Shown here piece after piece: positions 1-10,636 of a stretch of 64,000 nt of DNA. This stretch comes from Dipteris shenzhenensis (lineage: Eukaryota; Polypodiophyta; Polypodiopsida; Gleicheniales). The notes below the pieces were generated by a model that saw nothing but the letters and a program-made list of their open reading frames with translations, was not told the DNA's origin and made no database searches. How positions within the stretch are numbered: the stretch's first letter is position 1; every line of letters begins with the position of its first letter. The stretch lies in NCBI GenBank assembly GCA_047967505.1, contig CM106541.1; one strand, 5' to 3'. The translations under genes and the position numbers were made by a program.

Positions 1-668
1 TTGAGGGCGCTCCAAAAAGAAAAAACACTCAATTTTTTGCTCTGCATGCTTGTTACATTGCGCACACATTTTGGTACAAGTATCACATAATTTTGAGCCT
101 CTACGACAAATCTACTTCTTGCATGCACACAAGCCTCTACATCGACATATCTAACCCAACACCTAAAACGAGTAAAGAAAAGAAATTATTGCTACTTTTG
201 CATCACTGGATGGTTGGTCTAGATCTAGATCAAAGTAGCATAGTTCATACTTAGAGGAGAGAACTCCAAAGTAGCCCATCGAAGCCATGCCCAAAAATTC
301 CCAAATAGTTCCTAGTCCCTATGCTCACATGCGGTTTAACATCATTACATTTCTTGAAACCCGACCACCATCAGTTCAGTCAGCACACTTCATAGTTTTT
401 TTAGAGGAATTGACCGATTGATGAGCGGGAAGATTGCACATCGTTTGATTTTACACTCACATGCCACCATTGTAAAGCCTATTGGCTATTTTCTGGCACT
501 GTGCACTTTATTCAAGCCTTGTAAAGCCTCTTGACTATTCCCGGCATCATTTTCTACAAGCCTTGTAACATATTGGATATATATTGTAGTTTTATCTTCA
601 CGGATAGTTTAGATTACATTTGATACAAACAGTGTATTGTAGTTGATTTAGACATTGATTTTTACAGA
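1..668 (+). mobile_element. Ty1/copia family A, 5' LTR/leader part
   Basis: Noncoding sequence upstream of a copia gag. It reappears in inverse orientation at about 40,940-41,640, and its downstream part reappears at about 28,803-29,147, each time directly ahead of the same gag start. Shared landmarks are repeated 'aagccttgtaa' phrases (near 515, 570) and a CATGCCACCATTGTAAAGCC segment. I infer LTR plus untranslated leader, but the outer LTR end lies before base 1 and no clear primer-binding site was found, so LTR limits are not set. Confidence 0.6.
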
Positions 669-1010
669 CACTTTAAGTACATTTTCCTTGCTCCATGTCT
701 ACAACTAGCAACCTCAATTTGGAGGCATCTGCTAAGCTATACATTCCAACTATGGCAAAGGGAAATACCAAATGAAGACCATTCTTATACTTCAAGACAA
801 ATGGGAGTATGTCGATGGGTGTACACCTAGACCCATCAACACTTTGAGTACATTTTTATTGGTCCATGTCTACAACTAGCAACCTCAATTTGAAGGCATC
901 TGCTAAGTTTGACAATTCCAACTATGGCAAATGGAAATACCGAATGAAGACAATTCTTATCCTTCAAGACAAATGGGAGTATGTCAATGGGTCTACACCT
1001 AGACCATCAG
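669..1010 (+). repeat. 171-bp tandem duplication spanning a copia gag start
   Basis: Two head-to-tail copies, 669-839 and 840-1010. Each begins CACTTTRAGTACATTTT and contains the gag start codon (694 and 866) and the first roughly 45 codons. The first copy carries a small deletion that breaks the frame; the second opens into the longer gag frame. The family A fragments at 29.1 kb and 40.9 kb have a single copy, so the duplication is local to this element. Confidence 0.85.
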
Positions 1011-1640
1011 ACGCTCCAGCATCCACTCCCACCATTATCGTAGCACAAGCAGCGGGATCTATACCTGCATCAACATTGTTCGCACTTGAAGTAGATCCTG
1101 CCATTTCCCAAGCATAGGAAAAATGGGACAAGAAAGACAAATATGCATATCATTTGATCAAGCATAATGTGTAAGATGTCATGCTAGGATAGCTCAACAT
1201 CATGAAGACATCAAAAGAAGCATGGGATATGTTCACGGCTCTTTACAAGTCTAAGAACACATCCATGATTCTCATACTAAGAAACCAAATCAACCAAAGT
1301 TTTTGTCGCAATAGCAATGAAACCGTTCATGCTTACATACTCAGAATCAAGGATTACAACAACAATCAACTTGCATCATTAGTAGGAGAGACCATGAGTC
1401 CCATAGAAATGGTTCAAGTCATCTTGAATGGAGAGGGATACAAGAATCTAGTTCAGAGTATTGCCATTCAATGGTGAATTTTAACACTAGAAGAGTTATA
1501 GTCAGTGTTACTTGGTGAAGAACTCAGGACTCAGGCCATTCATGCATGCAAAGGTCATTCCAATGATCAAGCATTCATAACTTCAGATGAAAGAAGAGGC
1601 AAAGGTAGAGGCAGAGGTAGAGCATTTCAACAAAGTGGTC
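866..1640 (+). pseudogene. gag: Ty1/copia family A gag (decayed)
   Basis: The frame at 866-1117 starts MSTTSNLNLKAS and contains NYGKWKYRMKTIL and LQDKWEYVNGS, the N-terminal gag pattern of plant copia elements (retrotran_gag/UBN2 type). After a TAG in place of a probable Trp codon (QA*EKWDKKDKYA), the domain continues at 1202-1477 with SKEAWDMFTALYKSKNTS and ending near VILNGEGYKNLVQSI. A basic RGKGRGRGR stretch follows near 1,600. The protein would form the particle coat. At least three stops break it, so no functional Gag is made. The same TAG occurs in the inverted copy at 40.6 kb. Confidence 0.85.
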
Positions 1641-1779
1641 ATCATAAACAACAAAGTCATAAGCAAAGTTAGCATCAACATATCAGCATCCATAGAAGCA
1701 GCAATATCAGCATCTGAGAGGAAATCATTCCAATAGAAGAAGATTCCAAGGATGAGGGAATGCATCCACCAATGTGTCA

Positions 1780-4028
1780 AACATTCAAAGCAACTACTGT
1801 GATAAGTTTGGACACTATGAATGAGATTGCTGTAAGAAGTAGTCATATCAAGGAGGTCAATGTAGCAGCAATCAAGGGAATTTTTACGGAAGAGAAAATC
1901 ATCGCACTAGACATTCAAGTCATAGTAATTATGCTAATGAACCTCAGGATATGTTTCTTGCAAGTGAGGATATGCATAATACTAAAATAGTATACCTTGA
2001 CATTGATTGCAATTCAAAAGGTGAATACAGTTATCAAGTTGATCAAGATCCTCGGTACATCGATGACAGCCATGCATCATCTCACATGACGAAGCATCAA
2101 GAATGGTTTACAGAGATGAAACCATTAGAAGGATAGAAGAATGTTATCTACACTACAGATAACACACCGAAAGGGAAATGCATTGTCCCTACGAACAATT
2201 TCACTGGTATGAAAGGATTGGTGAAAGATGTACTCTATGTTCCAAAGCTCAGCAAGAACCTTGTTAGTTAGGAAAATGACAGAAAAAAACCATCATGTCA
2301 TCTTCGAAGGGGATGAATGCATGATTAGAGACAAATCCAGAGGATATCAGCTAGTAGGAATAGTAGTGAAGGAAGGACACTTATTCAAAATGCTAGCTTT
2401 AGTTCTAGATTTACGTGCCATGTCAGCTCAGCAGCAACAACTGACACCACTTTCTATACTGTATGGCACAAGAGATATGGACATGTCAATTTCAAAAGCT
2501 TGATACAGCTCAAAAATTAGACTATGTCAATTGGAATTCCAAAACTATAGTTTCTTGGAAAAGTTTGCAAAAATGTTGCTTTGGTAAACAAAAGCAAACC
2601 AACTTTGGCAGAGCACCTCTCAAGCTAGAGATATTTTTGATTTGATTCATATAGATATATGGGGTTATGCACAGACCAATAGCATCAATGGTTCACTTTA
2701 CTACTTGACTTTCATCTATGACAACAACAGATATTGTTGGGTCTACTATCTCAAAATCTAAAGTCTTTTCTAAATTTCAAGAATTCAAAGCCATTTTTAA
2801 GAACCACACAAGCAGAAAGATCAAAGTCATGAGATCAAATAGAGGAGGTGAATACATGTCTCATCATTCATGATTTTTTGTAGAAGTAATGGCATTCAAA
2901 GACAATTCACATGTGTGGATACTCCTCAACAAAATACAAGAGCTGAAAGGAAGAACGGTACTTTAGCAGATAATGCTAGAGCAATGATCATAGTTGAGAA
3001 AGAACGTAGATTTAAGGAAGGGGGGGACATAGTGTGCTTTTGGTGATATCATTATAAGCTTAAATGGGGGTGTTTTATTATGCTACATGGAACGTATATA
3101 GGGGGTTTTCTTGAAGTCCATGCATGCAGGTGAGGTACCCCTTGTACTAAGAGTGAATCCTTGGGATGTGCGACTGCAAACTACTTGCTTAATCGATCGA
3201 ACCGATACATAACACCTTATGAAGCATTCATTGGATACAAGCCACACATTGAGTATCCCTAGATATTTGGCTGCATAGCATATGCCCACATACATGATGA
3301 TTATCTTAGAAAATTGGATGCAAAGTCACATAAATGCATCATGGTTGACTACAATGCAGAAAGCAAAGCATACAAGTTGTATGATCCCATCAACTGAAAG
3401 GTCATTATCTCCAGATATGTAATCTTTGATGAAGAATCGGAATGGAAAACATTAAATTCTTAGGAGATAGATACATTGATTAATCAGTCACCTACAAAAA
3501 ATGTTGATGAAGAAGAGCAAGAATTACCATAGACACCCCAAGAAGAGCTGCAACTCAGACGGTCTACTAGGGAAAGCAAACCACCAACCAGATGGACATA
3601 TGCTCAGAAAAAGGAAAATAAATTCACATTGAAACTACCAATTATGCTCTTATAACCACCATCATGACTACAGAAGAGCCAGTGTATTTCGAAGATGCAA
3701 TTGACAAGCCAGAATGGCAAACTGCTATATGAATGAAGAAATGGAGGCTTTGTACAAAAATAATACTTGGGAGTTATGTGAGATTCTACCAGGAAGAAAG
3801 CCATAGCAAAAAAATGGACTTACAAAGTGAAGCACAATCTAGATGGAAGATTGAGACATACAAATCCAGACTTGTTACAAAAGGATTTGCATAGAAATAT
3901 GGTCAAAACTATGATCAGACTTATGCTCCAATAGCAAAGATGGACTCCATACAGTTCTCGGTATCATTAGGGTCACTCAGTAGATGGAATTTGTACCAAC
4001 TAGAAGTCAAGAATGCTTTTCTATGGTT
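1780..4028 (+). pseudogene. pol: Ty1/copia family A pol remnant (knuckle, PR, INT, RT start)
   Basis: Domains can be read in order across several frames: a degenerate zinc knuckle (YCDKFGHYE) near 1,797; a protease-like site with DSGASSHMT altered to DDSHASSHMT near 2,065; KDVLYVPKLSKNL near 2,225; the GAG-pre-integrase motif WHKRYGHVNFKSL at 2,463; integrase core from DLIHIDIWGYAQTNS (2,640) to about 2,960; the integrase C-terminal part from NRYITPYEAFIGYKP (3,203); RRSTRESKPPTRW near 3,560; and RT from DKPEWQTAI (3,700) to LEVKNAFL (4,015). About 165 bp at 3,000-3,165 does not fit and may be an insertion or replacement. RT ends abruptly at about 4,028, before the YVDD region. Confidence 0.85.
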
Positions 4029-4432
4029 AAGACCATGAGTGAAACAGGAGTTCAATACTTTTTGTGCTAGCCAATTCACATTAGGAAGTCCATTGAGAAC
4101 CATTTAGAACATGGCCACAACTAACTAGATGAAGAGCTCTCTCCCTCGGGTTGGTAGGTTCAAGGAAAAGAGTTCCTTCATCTTTTATTTGTCAGCGATA
4201 GCGAGCAAGCAACCTTCCTTAGGCACCACATGGTGTGCTCCATTGATAGCAAGCAAGCAATCTTCCTTAGGCGCCATGTGATATTCTAAAATGTGAGGGT
4301 GCCAATGTATGTAGAAGCCATATCTTATTTTAGTTTATGGTTAAGACGATGAGTGAAACAGGAGTTCAATACTTTTTGTGCTAGCCAATTCACATTAGGA
4401 AGTCCATTGAGAACCATTTAGAACATGGCCAC
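4022..4432 (+). repeat. 97-bp direct repeat 314 bp apart, with an inner 50-bp repeat
   Basis: TATGGTTAAGACSATGAGTG and the roughly 97 bp after it occur at 4,022 and again at 4,336, nearly identical. Between them a shorter phrase, AGCAAGCAAYCTTCCTTAGG, occurs twice (about 4,203 and 4,252). The first copy abuts the truncated copia RT, so this block marks the left edge of the material interrupting family A. No protein family recognised. Confidence 0.75.
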
Positions 4433-4609
4433 ATAGTCATCGAGCATCAAGACCTTTTGGTCCATTCGATTAGGCTTGGTGAGAATGTGGAATACGGTCT
4501 TCTCTTTAAAATAACGAGCTAAGAAAGTGTCACAAAGGCCTTGAAATCTATAAAAGATGTGATGGTATACTAGGTGACCTAGAGCGATGTCGTCAGAATG
4601 CATGGTGCA

Positions 4610-5430
4610 TAGTTGCCAAAAAATTATGCATTGGTATGCTCATACCATACCTCAATGTGCGGTGGTCATGAAGGCTTTTCAAACAATAGTGTCAAAAATT
4701 GACCAATACCTTGTAGTGTAAGATATGGTATAAGCATATTGATATACAAACTTTGGAAATTATGCACCATGCATGGTTGATAATGAGAGAACATGCATGT
4801 CCACCAAGGATACAAGCAATGTCAAATCCTTGTGATGCTTTGCAAGTGTAATTGAATATTTTATTTTTTAATTCTTTTCAAAGTTTCATAAACATTGGAC
4901 ACACAGAGTTATGGTATAACCAATAGATGGATGCATAATGTTTTAGCAATTATGCTGCATGTATGGTCAAAAATGAGAAAATTTGCATGTTCCATCATAT
5001 AAGTAATGTCTGTTGATCCTTATGATAATTTGTAAGTTTAGGGTCCTTACCCATTTTAAGGTCTTCAAAAAGTTTCATGACCATCAAAAGACACATAGAG
5101 ATATGTTTTAAGCATACCGATGAGCATTTTTTTTGTAGGTATGTACATTGCATAGGAAAAAAAGAAGAAATAAGTCTGTCCCACAATTTGATTTTTTTGG
5201 CAATTATGCAATATGCGTGGTCAAAATTTCAAAAATGTGCAAGTCCCAACATACAAGTGATGTTTGATACTTAAAATCTTTTTGTGTATAGGGACATACT
5301 TCATTTATAGGTCTTTTAAAGTTTTATGACCATTTGACACATAGAGATACGATACACGCATAGCAATGCACAATGTTTTGGCAATTAAGTAGCATCCATA
5401 GCGAAAAATCAGAAAATGTCCATGACCCAC
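4610..5430. repeat. Degenerate satellite-like array, about 190-240 bp period
   Basis: Four to five diverged units, starting near 4,616, 4,745, 4,944, 5,187 and 5,376. Each has the order 'caattatgc-atgcatggtc', 'gagaa-atgcatgt-cc', 'caagtratgt', 'agtttcatgac' and 'gacacatagagatayg'. Units differ by many substitutions and indels, so the array is old. An inverted relative lies at about 6,890-7,200. No ORF in it resembles a known protein. Confidence 0.65.
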
Positions 5431-5439
5431 CGTTTTTTT

Positions 5440-6285
5440 TTGGCAAGCGCAAAGCATCGAAAAAGTTTCAAAAAATGTGCGTCAGTATAAGTGTCGATAT
5501 ATATAGACACTAAAATTGTTGGTATATACTGACACAAAATAGTCTAAGCATCTTTTTTTGGGGGGTAGAGAAGAATCAGGCTGGTTACATCCCCATTCTG
5601 GCCCACTATGTATATTTTGTTACAAGGTAGAATATCAATCAATACATTCAATCTGAGCTACAAACTTTCCTACAAATCTTTCATCATGTATTATAGAATA
5701 TATTACCCATAACTATCTTATAGTATACATGCCATTCGGCTCAACAATAAAAAATAAAGATAAAAGTAGAAACTATTTATGGTAAATAAAATTCGTATTG
5801 ATAAACAAAATTGGTCTACAAGAAAGACATTATCATGTATCTAGATCTTTAAACAAAATTGGTCTTCAAGATATATTGTCATGTATATGTTTAAAAAAAA
5901 AGTTTACTATTGCTCTACATTACTATCACTCATATCACATCTTGTTCTATATACTCTTCTCTTCGATAATGTACTCATGGTCCAAGAAGGTCTCAACACA
6001 ATACATTATCTCCTTTATGGTATAGAATTTATTACTTTTGGGCTTGCAGAGGCTCCTTATGTTGGATCTTGTAACTCACAAGAAATGATCCTCCCTTAAA
6101 GGTTTGTCTTGATTCCACCCACGTGTACATACTTACACATATTAGGGCTTCAAAATTTCGTATGGTGGCAATGTGAGGGAGAGGGTTTAGGTTAATTAAA
6201 GACTATTGGAGATATTAATCTGATGGAAAACAACAAGCAAGTAGGGCACTGGAAACACATTACAAACCAAGAATGTAAAAAATGA
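5440..6285. other. AT-rich stretch with no recognised gene
   Basis: Short frames here (up to about 75 codons) are low in complexity and match nothing I know. A short near-repeat around 'aacaaaattggtct' occurs at 5,801 and 5,849. I see no RNA gene or regulatory site. Confidence 0.5.
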
Positions 6286-6289
6286 ATCA

Positions 6290-6870
6290 CTCATTGCATA
6301 TAATGTGAAAAGAGAGGAAAATAAAAAGAAAGAGAGGGAAAGAGAAAGAAAGAGGAAAAGAGAAAGAAAGAGAGAAAAAGAGAGAGAAGAGAGAACGAGA
6401 GGAACAAAGTAAGAGAGAAAGAGGACGATAGTAAGAAAGAAAGAGCAGAAAAGAGAGTAAGAAAGGAAGAGAGAAAGAGAGGAAAAGATAAAGAAAGAGA
6501 GGAAAGAGAGAACAAGGGAATGAGACGATAAGAGAAAGACCGTAAGAGGAGGAAAGAGAGAAAAGAGAGAACAAGAGGAAGAGGAAGAGCGGAAAAGAGA
6601 GGAAAGGAGAAAGAGAGGAAGAGAGGAAGAGAAAAAGAGAGAAAATACTCAAGAGAGAACGAGAGGAAAAGAGAGGAAGAGAGGAAAAGAGAGGAAAAGA
6701 GAGGAAGAGAGAAAAAGAGAAAGAAAGAGAGGAAAAGAGAGGAAAGAGAGAACGAGAGGAAGAGAGAAACAGAGTAGGAGAGGAAACAAGAGGAAGAGAG
6801 TAAGAGAGAAAGAGGAAAAGAGGAAACGAGTAAGAAAAGAGGAATGAGAGGAAAAGAGAGGAAAGAGAGA
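6290..6870 (+). repeat. 580-bp purine-only-like (GA-rich) tract
   Basis: The plus strand is almost entirely G and A, built from GAGAGGAAAAGAGAG-type words with few pyrimidine interruptions. It is an expanded imperfect simple repeat. The long Ser/Leu/Phe-rich frames on the minus strand are a by-product of the composition, not genes. Such tracts can adopt triplex (H-DNA) structure. Confidence 0.9.
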
Positions 6871-6889
6871 TATCCAAGGGTGATGATAA

Positions 6890-7210
6890 TTTTCAACAAC
6901 CTTAAATTGTAATAGGACCCTATACTCACAAAGTTTCATATGGATCTGACATCAATTGTAATGTAAGACATGGACATTTTCTCATCTTTGACCATGCTTG
7001 GCATAATTACCAAAGAATTATGCATCTACATGCTTATACCATTTCTCCATTTTATTGTAAGACATGGACATTTTCTCAATTTTGACCATGCATGGAATAA
7101 TTACCAAATAATGATGCATCTATATGATTATACCATATCTCCATGTTGTAAAAACCTTACAAAAAATAGTAACTTATCCTCACAACGTTTCATAATAATT
7201 GGACATCATT
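6890..7210. repeat. 94-bp tandem pair; inverted relative of the 4.6-5.4 kb array
   Basis: Units at 6,963-7,056 and 7,057-7,150 both begin GTAAGACATGGACATTTTCT and include 'gaccatgc-tgg-ataattacca' and 'atgcttatacca'. The reverse complement matches the 4,720-5,060 units, including a 'agggtcct' landmark. The satellite family therefore flanks the purine tract in opposite orientations. Confidence 0.65.
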
Positions 7211-7237
7211 TGTTTAAAGGGGTCTAGCAAGAGCTAG

Positions 7238-7305
7238 GTAAAATCTTCATCTCTCAACAAAAGTATGCTCAAGAGATTCTGAAGGCGCAATATCCAGAAA
7301 CTGTT
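7238..7305 (+). pseudogene. Ty1/copia RT C-terminal scrap
   Basis: Reading from 7,238 gives GKIFISQQKYAQEILKAQYP, matching the conserved (D)GIFISQ-KYA-EIL stretch that follows the YVDD motif in copia reverse transcriptases. It is in the same orientation as the family A RT that stops at 4,028, so it may be the far side of the same gene with about 3.2 kb inserted and about 360 bp of RT lost. It ends after roughly 22 codons. Confidence 0.7.
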
Positions 7306-7309
7306 TAAA

Positions 7310-8254
7310 ACATTGGACCTTATTGTAATAATTGGCTACTTTATGGCTATTCCATTATAACATGTGGTATTTCTTGTGTAGAAATACTTTGAGCCTTAGT
7401 AACATCATATGTAGGTGGAATTCCTTCATTTATAAAATTCCATTAAGTTTTTTTTCTTAAGTGCAATTTTTTTTGCTAGATCCTAGAGATAAGGAGTGTG
7501 TCTTCTCTTGAGGTGTTAGCCTAGATGGTACCTAATAGCAAACTAAGAAAGAAAAGAGTTCTAAAATGTTCAGAATCTTTTTTTGCCTTTGTTAAACTTT
7601 TGATGATGGAGAATGAAACATGATGGCATAAACGGATAGAATGATATAAGGTGCCCAATAGGACATGATGTTCTTTCTAATAAAATAAAATGTATGGAGG
7701 TGATACCATACACTCCACATGAGATAAGCCTCTTCACGAAGATAGATGAAGTCCACATGAGAAAATATGAGATAAGCCTCTTAATTAACCAACATAGATG
7801 AGTCCACATGAGACTAGAAGTCTCTCCACCAAGGCAAGGTAGTTGTTATTGGGAGGTTCTAAATCTTGAGAATGTAGAAGTTTGTAAAATGAAAATTCAC
7901 ATTTTAGGTCGAGGGACATGCTTGAGCCTCAAGGGTAGCCGTGGCCCCTCTACCATTATCGAGACACGCAAAGGGTAGAGAAGAACAAAGAGGGAAGGGC
8001 GGCTTGATGAGTAGGAAGAAAGGTTTTGCAAAAAAAGGGAAAGCGATCGGGTACTTGGGTGTCAACATATATGGAGTACGAAGGGATAAATAACTTAAAA
8101 ATGGAAAAAAAAGGGGGCACGAATTAGGAAAAACTTCCCAAAAAGTAAAAAAGGTAAAAACGGATAGAATAATGTTTTATAGGACATTGGCATTCTGAGT
8201 CTCGTCTCCTATAATCTCGGTTTCAATTCATTCACAAAATTATTCAGCTCCTGC
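7310..8254. other. No recognised gene
   Basis: Only short frames. A diverged direct repeat around 'gagataagcctctt' sits at about 7,718 and 7,768. From about 7,900 the sequence becomes GC-richer toward the open frame at 8.3 kb and could hold its promoter; I see no clear TATA box that I would defend. Confidence 0.4.
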
Positions 8255-8333
8255 TCTTCTTCTTCTTCTTCTTCTTCTTCTTCACCATCAACTCACAGCT
8301 ACTGCTCTTCGTCGTCGTCTTCTTCTTCTTCTT
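8255..8333 (+). repeat. (CTT)n / (CGT)n microsatellites
   Basis: An uninterrupted CTT run at about 8,255-8,283 and a second CGT-CTT run at about 8,308-8,333, separated by 25 bp. Pyrimidine-rich runs of this kind are common in plant 5' untranslated regions, and the open frame begins just after the second. Confidence 0.9.
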
Positions 8334-9268
8334 AATCATCATCATCAACTCACTCTTTCGTCCTATTCTCCCTTTCCCTTACCATCTCTCTCCCAGACTT
8401 CCTCCATGAAGAGTATCCCCCCTCGTACTTCCCTTCCTCTGACCTTGCATGGTTTGCCTCCCAGCCCTTCCTCACCCCCCGCCAGCGCCATAATCTGAGC
8501 CCTAGCAACCATCCACCACCCCCCATGATCGCCTTGGATGAGCTTTTTCGCTTGCCAAGGCTTTCTCATGGCCAGCCTAACTCTGGTGCCTTTACTCATG
8601 CTTTGGATTTCCAGTGGCAAGATCTGGCTGCACCTGATTTCGTGTTCGCTCCAAAGAATTGGATATTATGGTCTGGGCACGCACATTTTCCTGATATTTT
8701 GGTGAATATCGATTCTCTGCCAGCTCGCGCTGCGCCAAACGATCTGCAGAAAGATTCCGAAGGCACAAGCGGGTTGACAATGGTCGCAATAGTCGCAGAA
8801 GGATGGCCTGCGAGCCATGCTGATCAGAGTTCCCTGCCCTGGCATTCGAAGGTATCCCAAGCTTCATGGGCGTTACCGAAAAGGAGTTTGATCCTCCAAG
8901 TGATGAGCAGCTTGATCAGCGCGTGGCATTCGCTCCCCAAGTCATATCCCAACTGCGACTTTATAAGAAGCAACGAACTGTTCGACAACTTTGCGCTTCA
9001 CCAGAGATCGTCCACTGCGACATCTGAGCTGCTTCCTCTGCCTCCGATAGTTTCAACCTGCCTAGGTTCCGCTGGTTTCCCACCAGAAATACTCCTGGAG
9101 ATCATCAGCCAGGTCGGATCTCCTGGTATCATGGTCGAAAGCGAAGAAGAACGACGGATTGCAGGGGGGTCAACAATGCTGTGCAGGAACAAGTCAAAGA
9201 ATCCGTCCCTCCACGACCACCAGCACCAAGTTATTGCTCCCTCGGAAAACGAGTGTTGTATCTACTAA
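8334..9268 (+). CDS. Unidentified open frame in GC-richer island
   Basis: The frame is open from the TAA near 8,333 to 9,268 (about 311 codons); the first ATG is at 8,525, giving 247 codons (MIALDELFRLPRLSH...). I do not recognise a domain. Another frame of the same strand reads sensibly from about 8,848 (GVTEKEFDPPSDEQLDQR, then QVISQLRLYKKQRT), so the true frame may switch and this may be a frameshifted or spliced exon. Base composition and codon use differ from the AT-rich surroundings, suggesting a captured or residual host exon. It runs up to the large palindrome that begins 105 bp downstream. Confidence 0.3.
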
Positions 9269-9372
9269 CCATCTGTCTTGCGACGTCCACGAAAAACCGG
9301 TCACGCGTCTGTCCAGCGCCAAAGAAATGTTGTATAGAGCAGCTGCTTTACAACCGCCCATGGACAACATAC

Positions 9373-9727
9373 TCAGTACAGGCCCAAATGGAGGAGGAAC
9401 GCGAAGATCTCAAAGAACCCACAAAGCGTTGCAGCTCGGCACCGAAGAGAGAGCATCGACGAGAGGCTACGTATTTTGGGGTCATCGATCTCAAAGAACC
9501 CACAAAGCGTTGCAGCTCGGCACCGAAGACAGAGTATCGACGAGAGGCTTCCTCTCGTCGATACTCTGTCTTCGGTGCCGAGCTGCAACGCTTTGTGGGT
9601 TCTTTGAGATCTTCGCGTTCCTCCTCCATTTATGACCCCAAAATACGTAGCCTCTCAGTGCCGAGCTGCAACGCTTTGTGGGTTCTTTGAGATCTTCGCG
9701 TTCCTCCTCCATTTGGGCCTGTACTGA
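9373..9727. repeat. 355-bp near-perfect palindrome built from a repeated module
   Basis: Left arm 9,373-9,547 and right arm 9,551-9,727 are reverse complements around a 3-base centre (CGAGAGG-CTT-CCTCTCG). The outer ends are TCAGTACAGGCCC and GGGCCTGTACTGA. Within each arm a module containing CAAAGAACCCACAAAGCG and TTGCAGCTCGGCACCGAAG occurs twice, so the module is present four times (two per orientation). The arms differ by a 20-bp insertion in the right arm (a copy of the nearby TTCGCGTTCCTCC segment) and a 17-18-bp deletion. A transcript would fold into one long hairpin. Frames through it (for example 9,348-9,629 minus) read palindromic peptides and are by-products. Confidence 0.9.
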
Positions 9728-10219
9728 TCGATAAGTACGTTGTCCATGGGCACCATGCATGCCATAGGAAAAACGCTTAATCTGCAACATCTAGGTTGAC
9801 GAAGGCTCTGTCTTCTCTATTACTACTGTCTTTCCTGATCTAAGTCAGCAAGCTGATTCTGAGGATTTTGTATCCCATCTCACACCCTCAGCCACATCTC
9901 GCTAGCTGCTTCAAGATCTAGCCATTGATTTTCAATGTAAATAAATACTTGTTTCTCGGCAGCTCGCACCGGCTCACTTCCCCACCATACAAAATTTCCA
10001 ATCCGCGTGAAACTATGGATTAACTTTCACAAATTCACTCACAGTATATTTACATTCTCTCAATCTGTGTCTACGCCTTAGCTAACTGAAAGTGAGGCGT
10101 ACTTCTGTTCCAACCACATGCTTCCGTCTCCCCGAAAGCCTCCCCTCAAAGGTAATCCCAATGCATCATAAATCTCTTGAGTTTTATAATACCTTGTCAT
10201 AAAGCATAGTACCTCTGTA
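9728..10219. other. No recognised gene
   Basis: Mixed-composition noncoding sequence just past the palindrome. No ORF, RNA gene or repeat that I can support. Confidence 0.4.
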
Positions 10220-10307
10220 TGTCTTTAGTATGAATTAATCAAACAATGAGTCTTTCGAGAAGATGTCTTTAGTATGAATTAATCAAACAATGAGTCTTTC
10301 GAGAAGA
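10220..10307. repeat. Perfect 44-bp tandem duplication
   Basis: TGTCTTTAGTATGAATTAAT and the rest of a 44-bp unit occur at 10,220-10,263 and again at 10,264-10,307 with no visible difference, so the duplication is recent compared with its neighbours. Confidence 0.95.
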
Positions 10308-10596
10308 GTGAAGAGATTAGTCGTAAATTGCATGCTGAGTCCTTCACTTTTGTTGTTGCCTTTTTCTCCTAAACTAGACCATTTTACTTCTTGGGGCAAA
10401 TGTAAAAGGTGGTGAGAGTTCTTTGGTCCAACGCATCAAAGTAGCTATAGTGAAAGGTTTGGATTAAGTTGTTCAAATGGTCCCCTCCCCCTTACTTCAA
10501 GTGCTCACAAGGGGAGGCCGCCCTTTCCTTTCTTCCCTCTAACCCCTCCCCTTCAACTATGCTCAATTATTGGACCATGAATAAAAATATCTCTCC

Positions 10597-10597
10597 C

Positions 10598-10634
<37 letters not shown>
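10597..10634 (+). repeat. (TC)n microsatellite
   Basis: About 17 uninterrupted TC units, followed by a T-rich stretch. The flanking 500 bp (10,640-11,150) holds no gene that I recognise. Confidence 0.95.

Positions 10635-10636
<2 letters not shown>

Noticed and set aside
6287-6929. Two overlapping minus-strand frames of about 200 codons, rich in Ser/Leu/Phe
   Set aside because: They are read from a nearly pure GA tract; every frame lacks stops because of composition. No domain.
9348-9629. Minus-strand frames reading [16 protein letters not shown] and its reverse-strand partner
   Set aside because: The peptide is symmetrical because the DNA is a palindrome; both strands give the same words. 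No evidence of translation.
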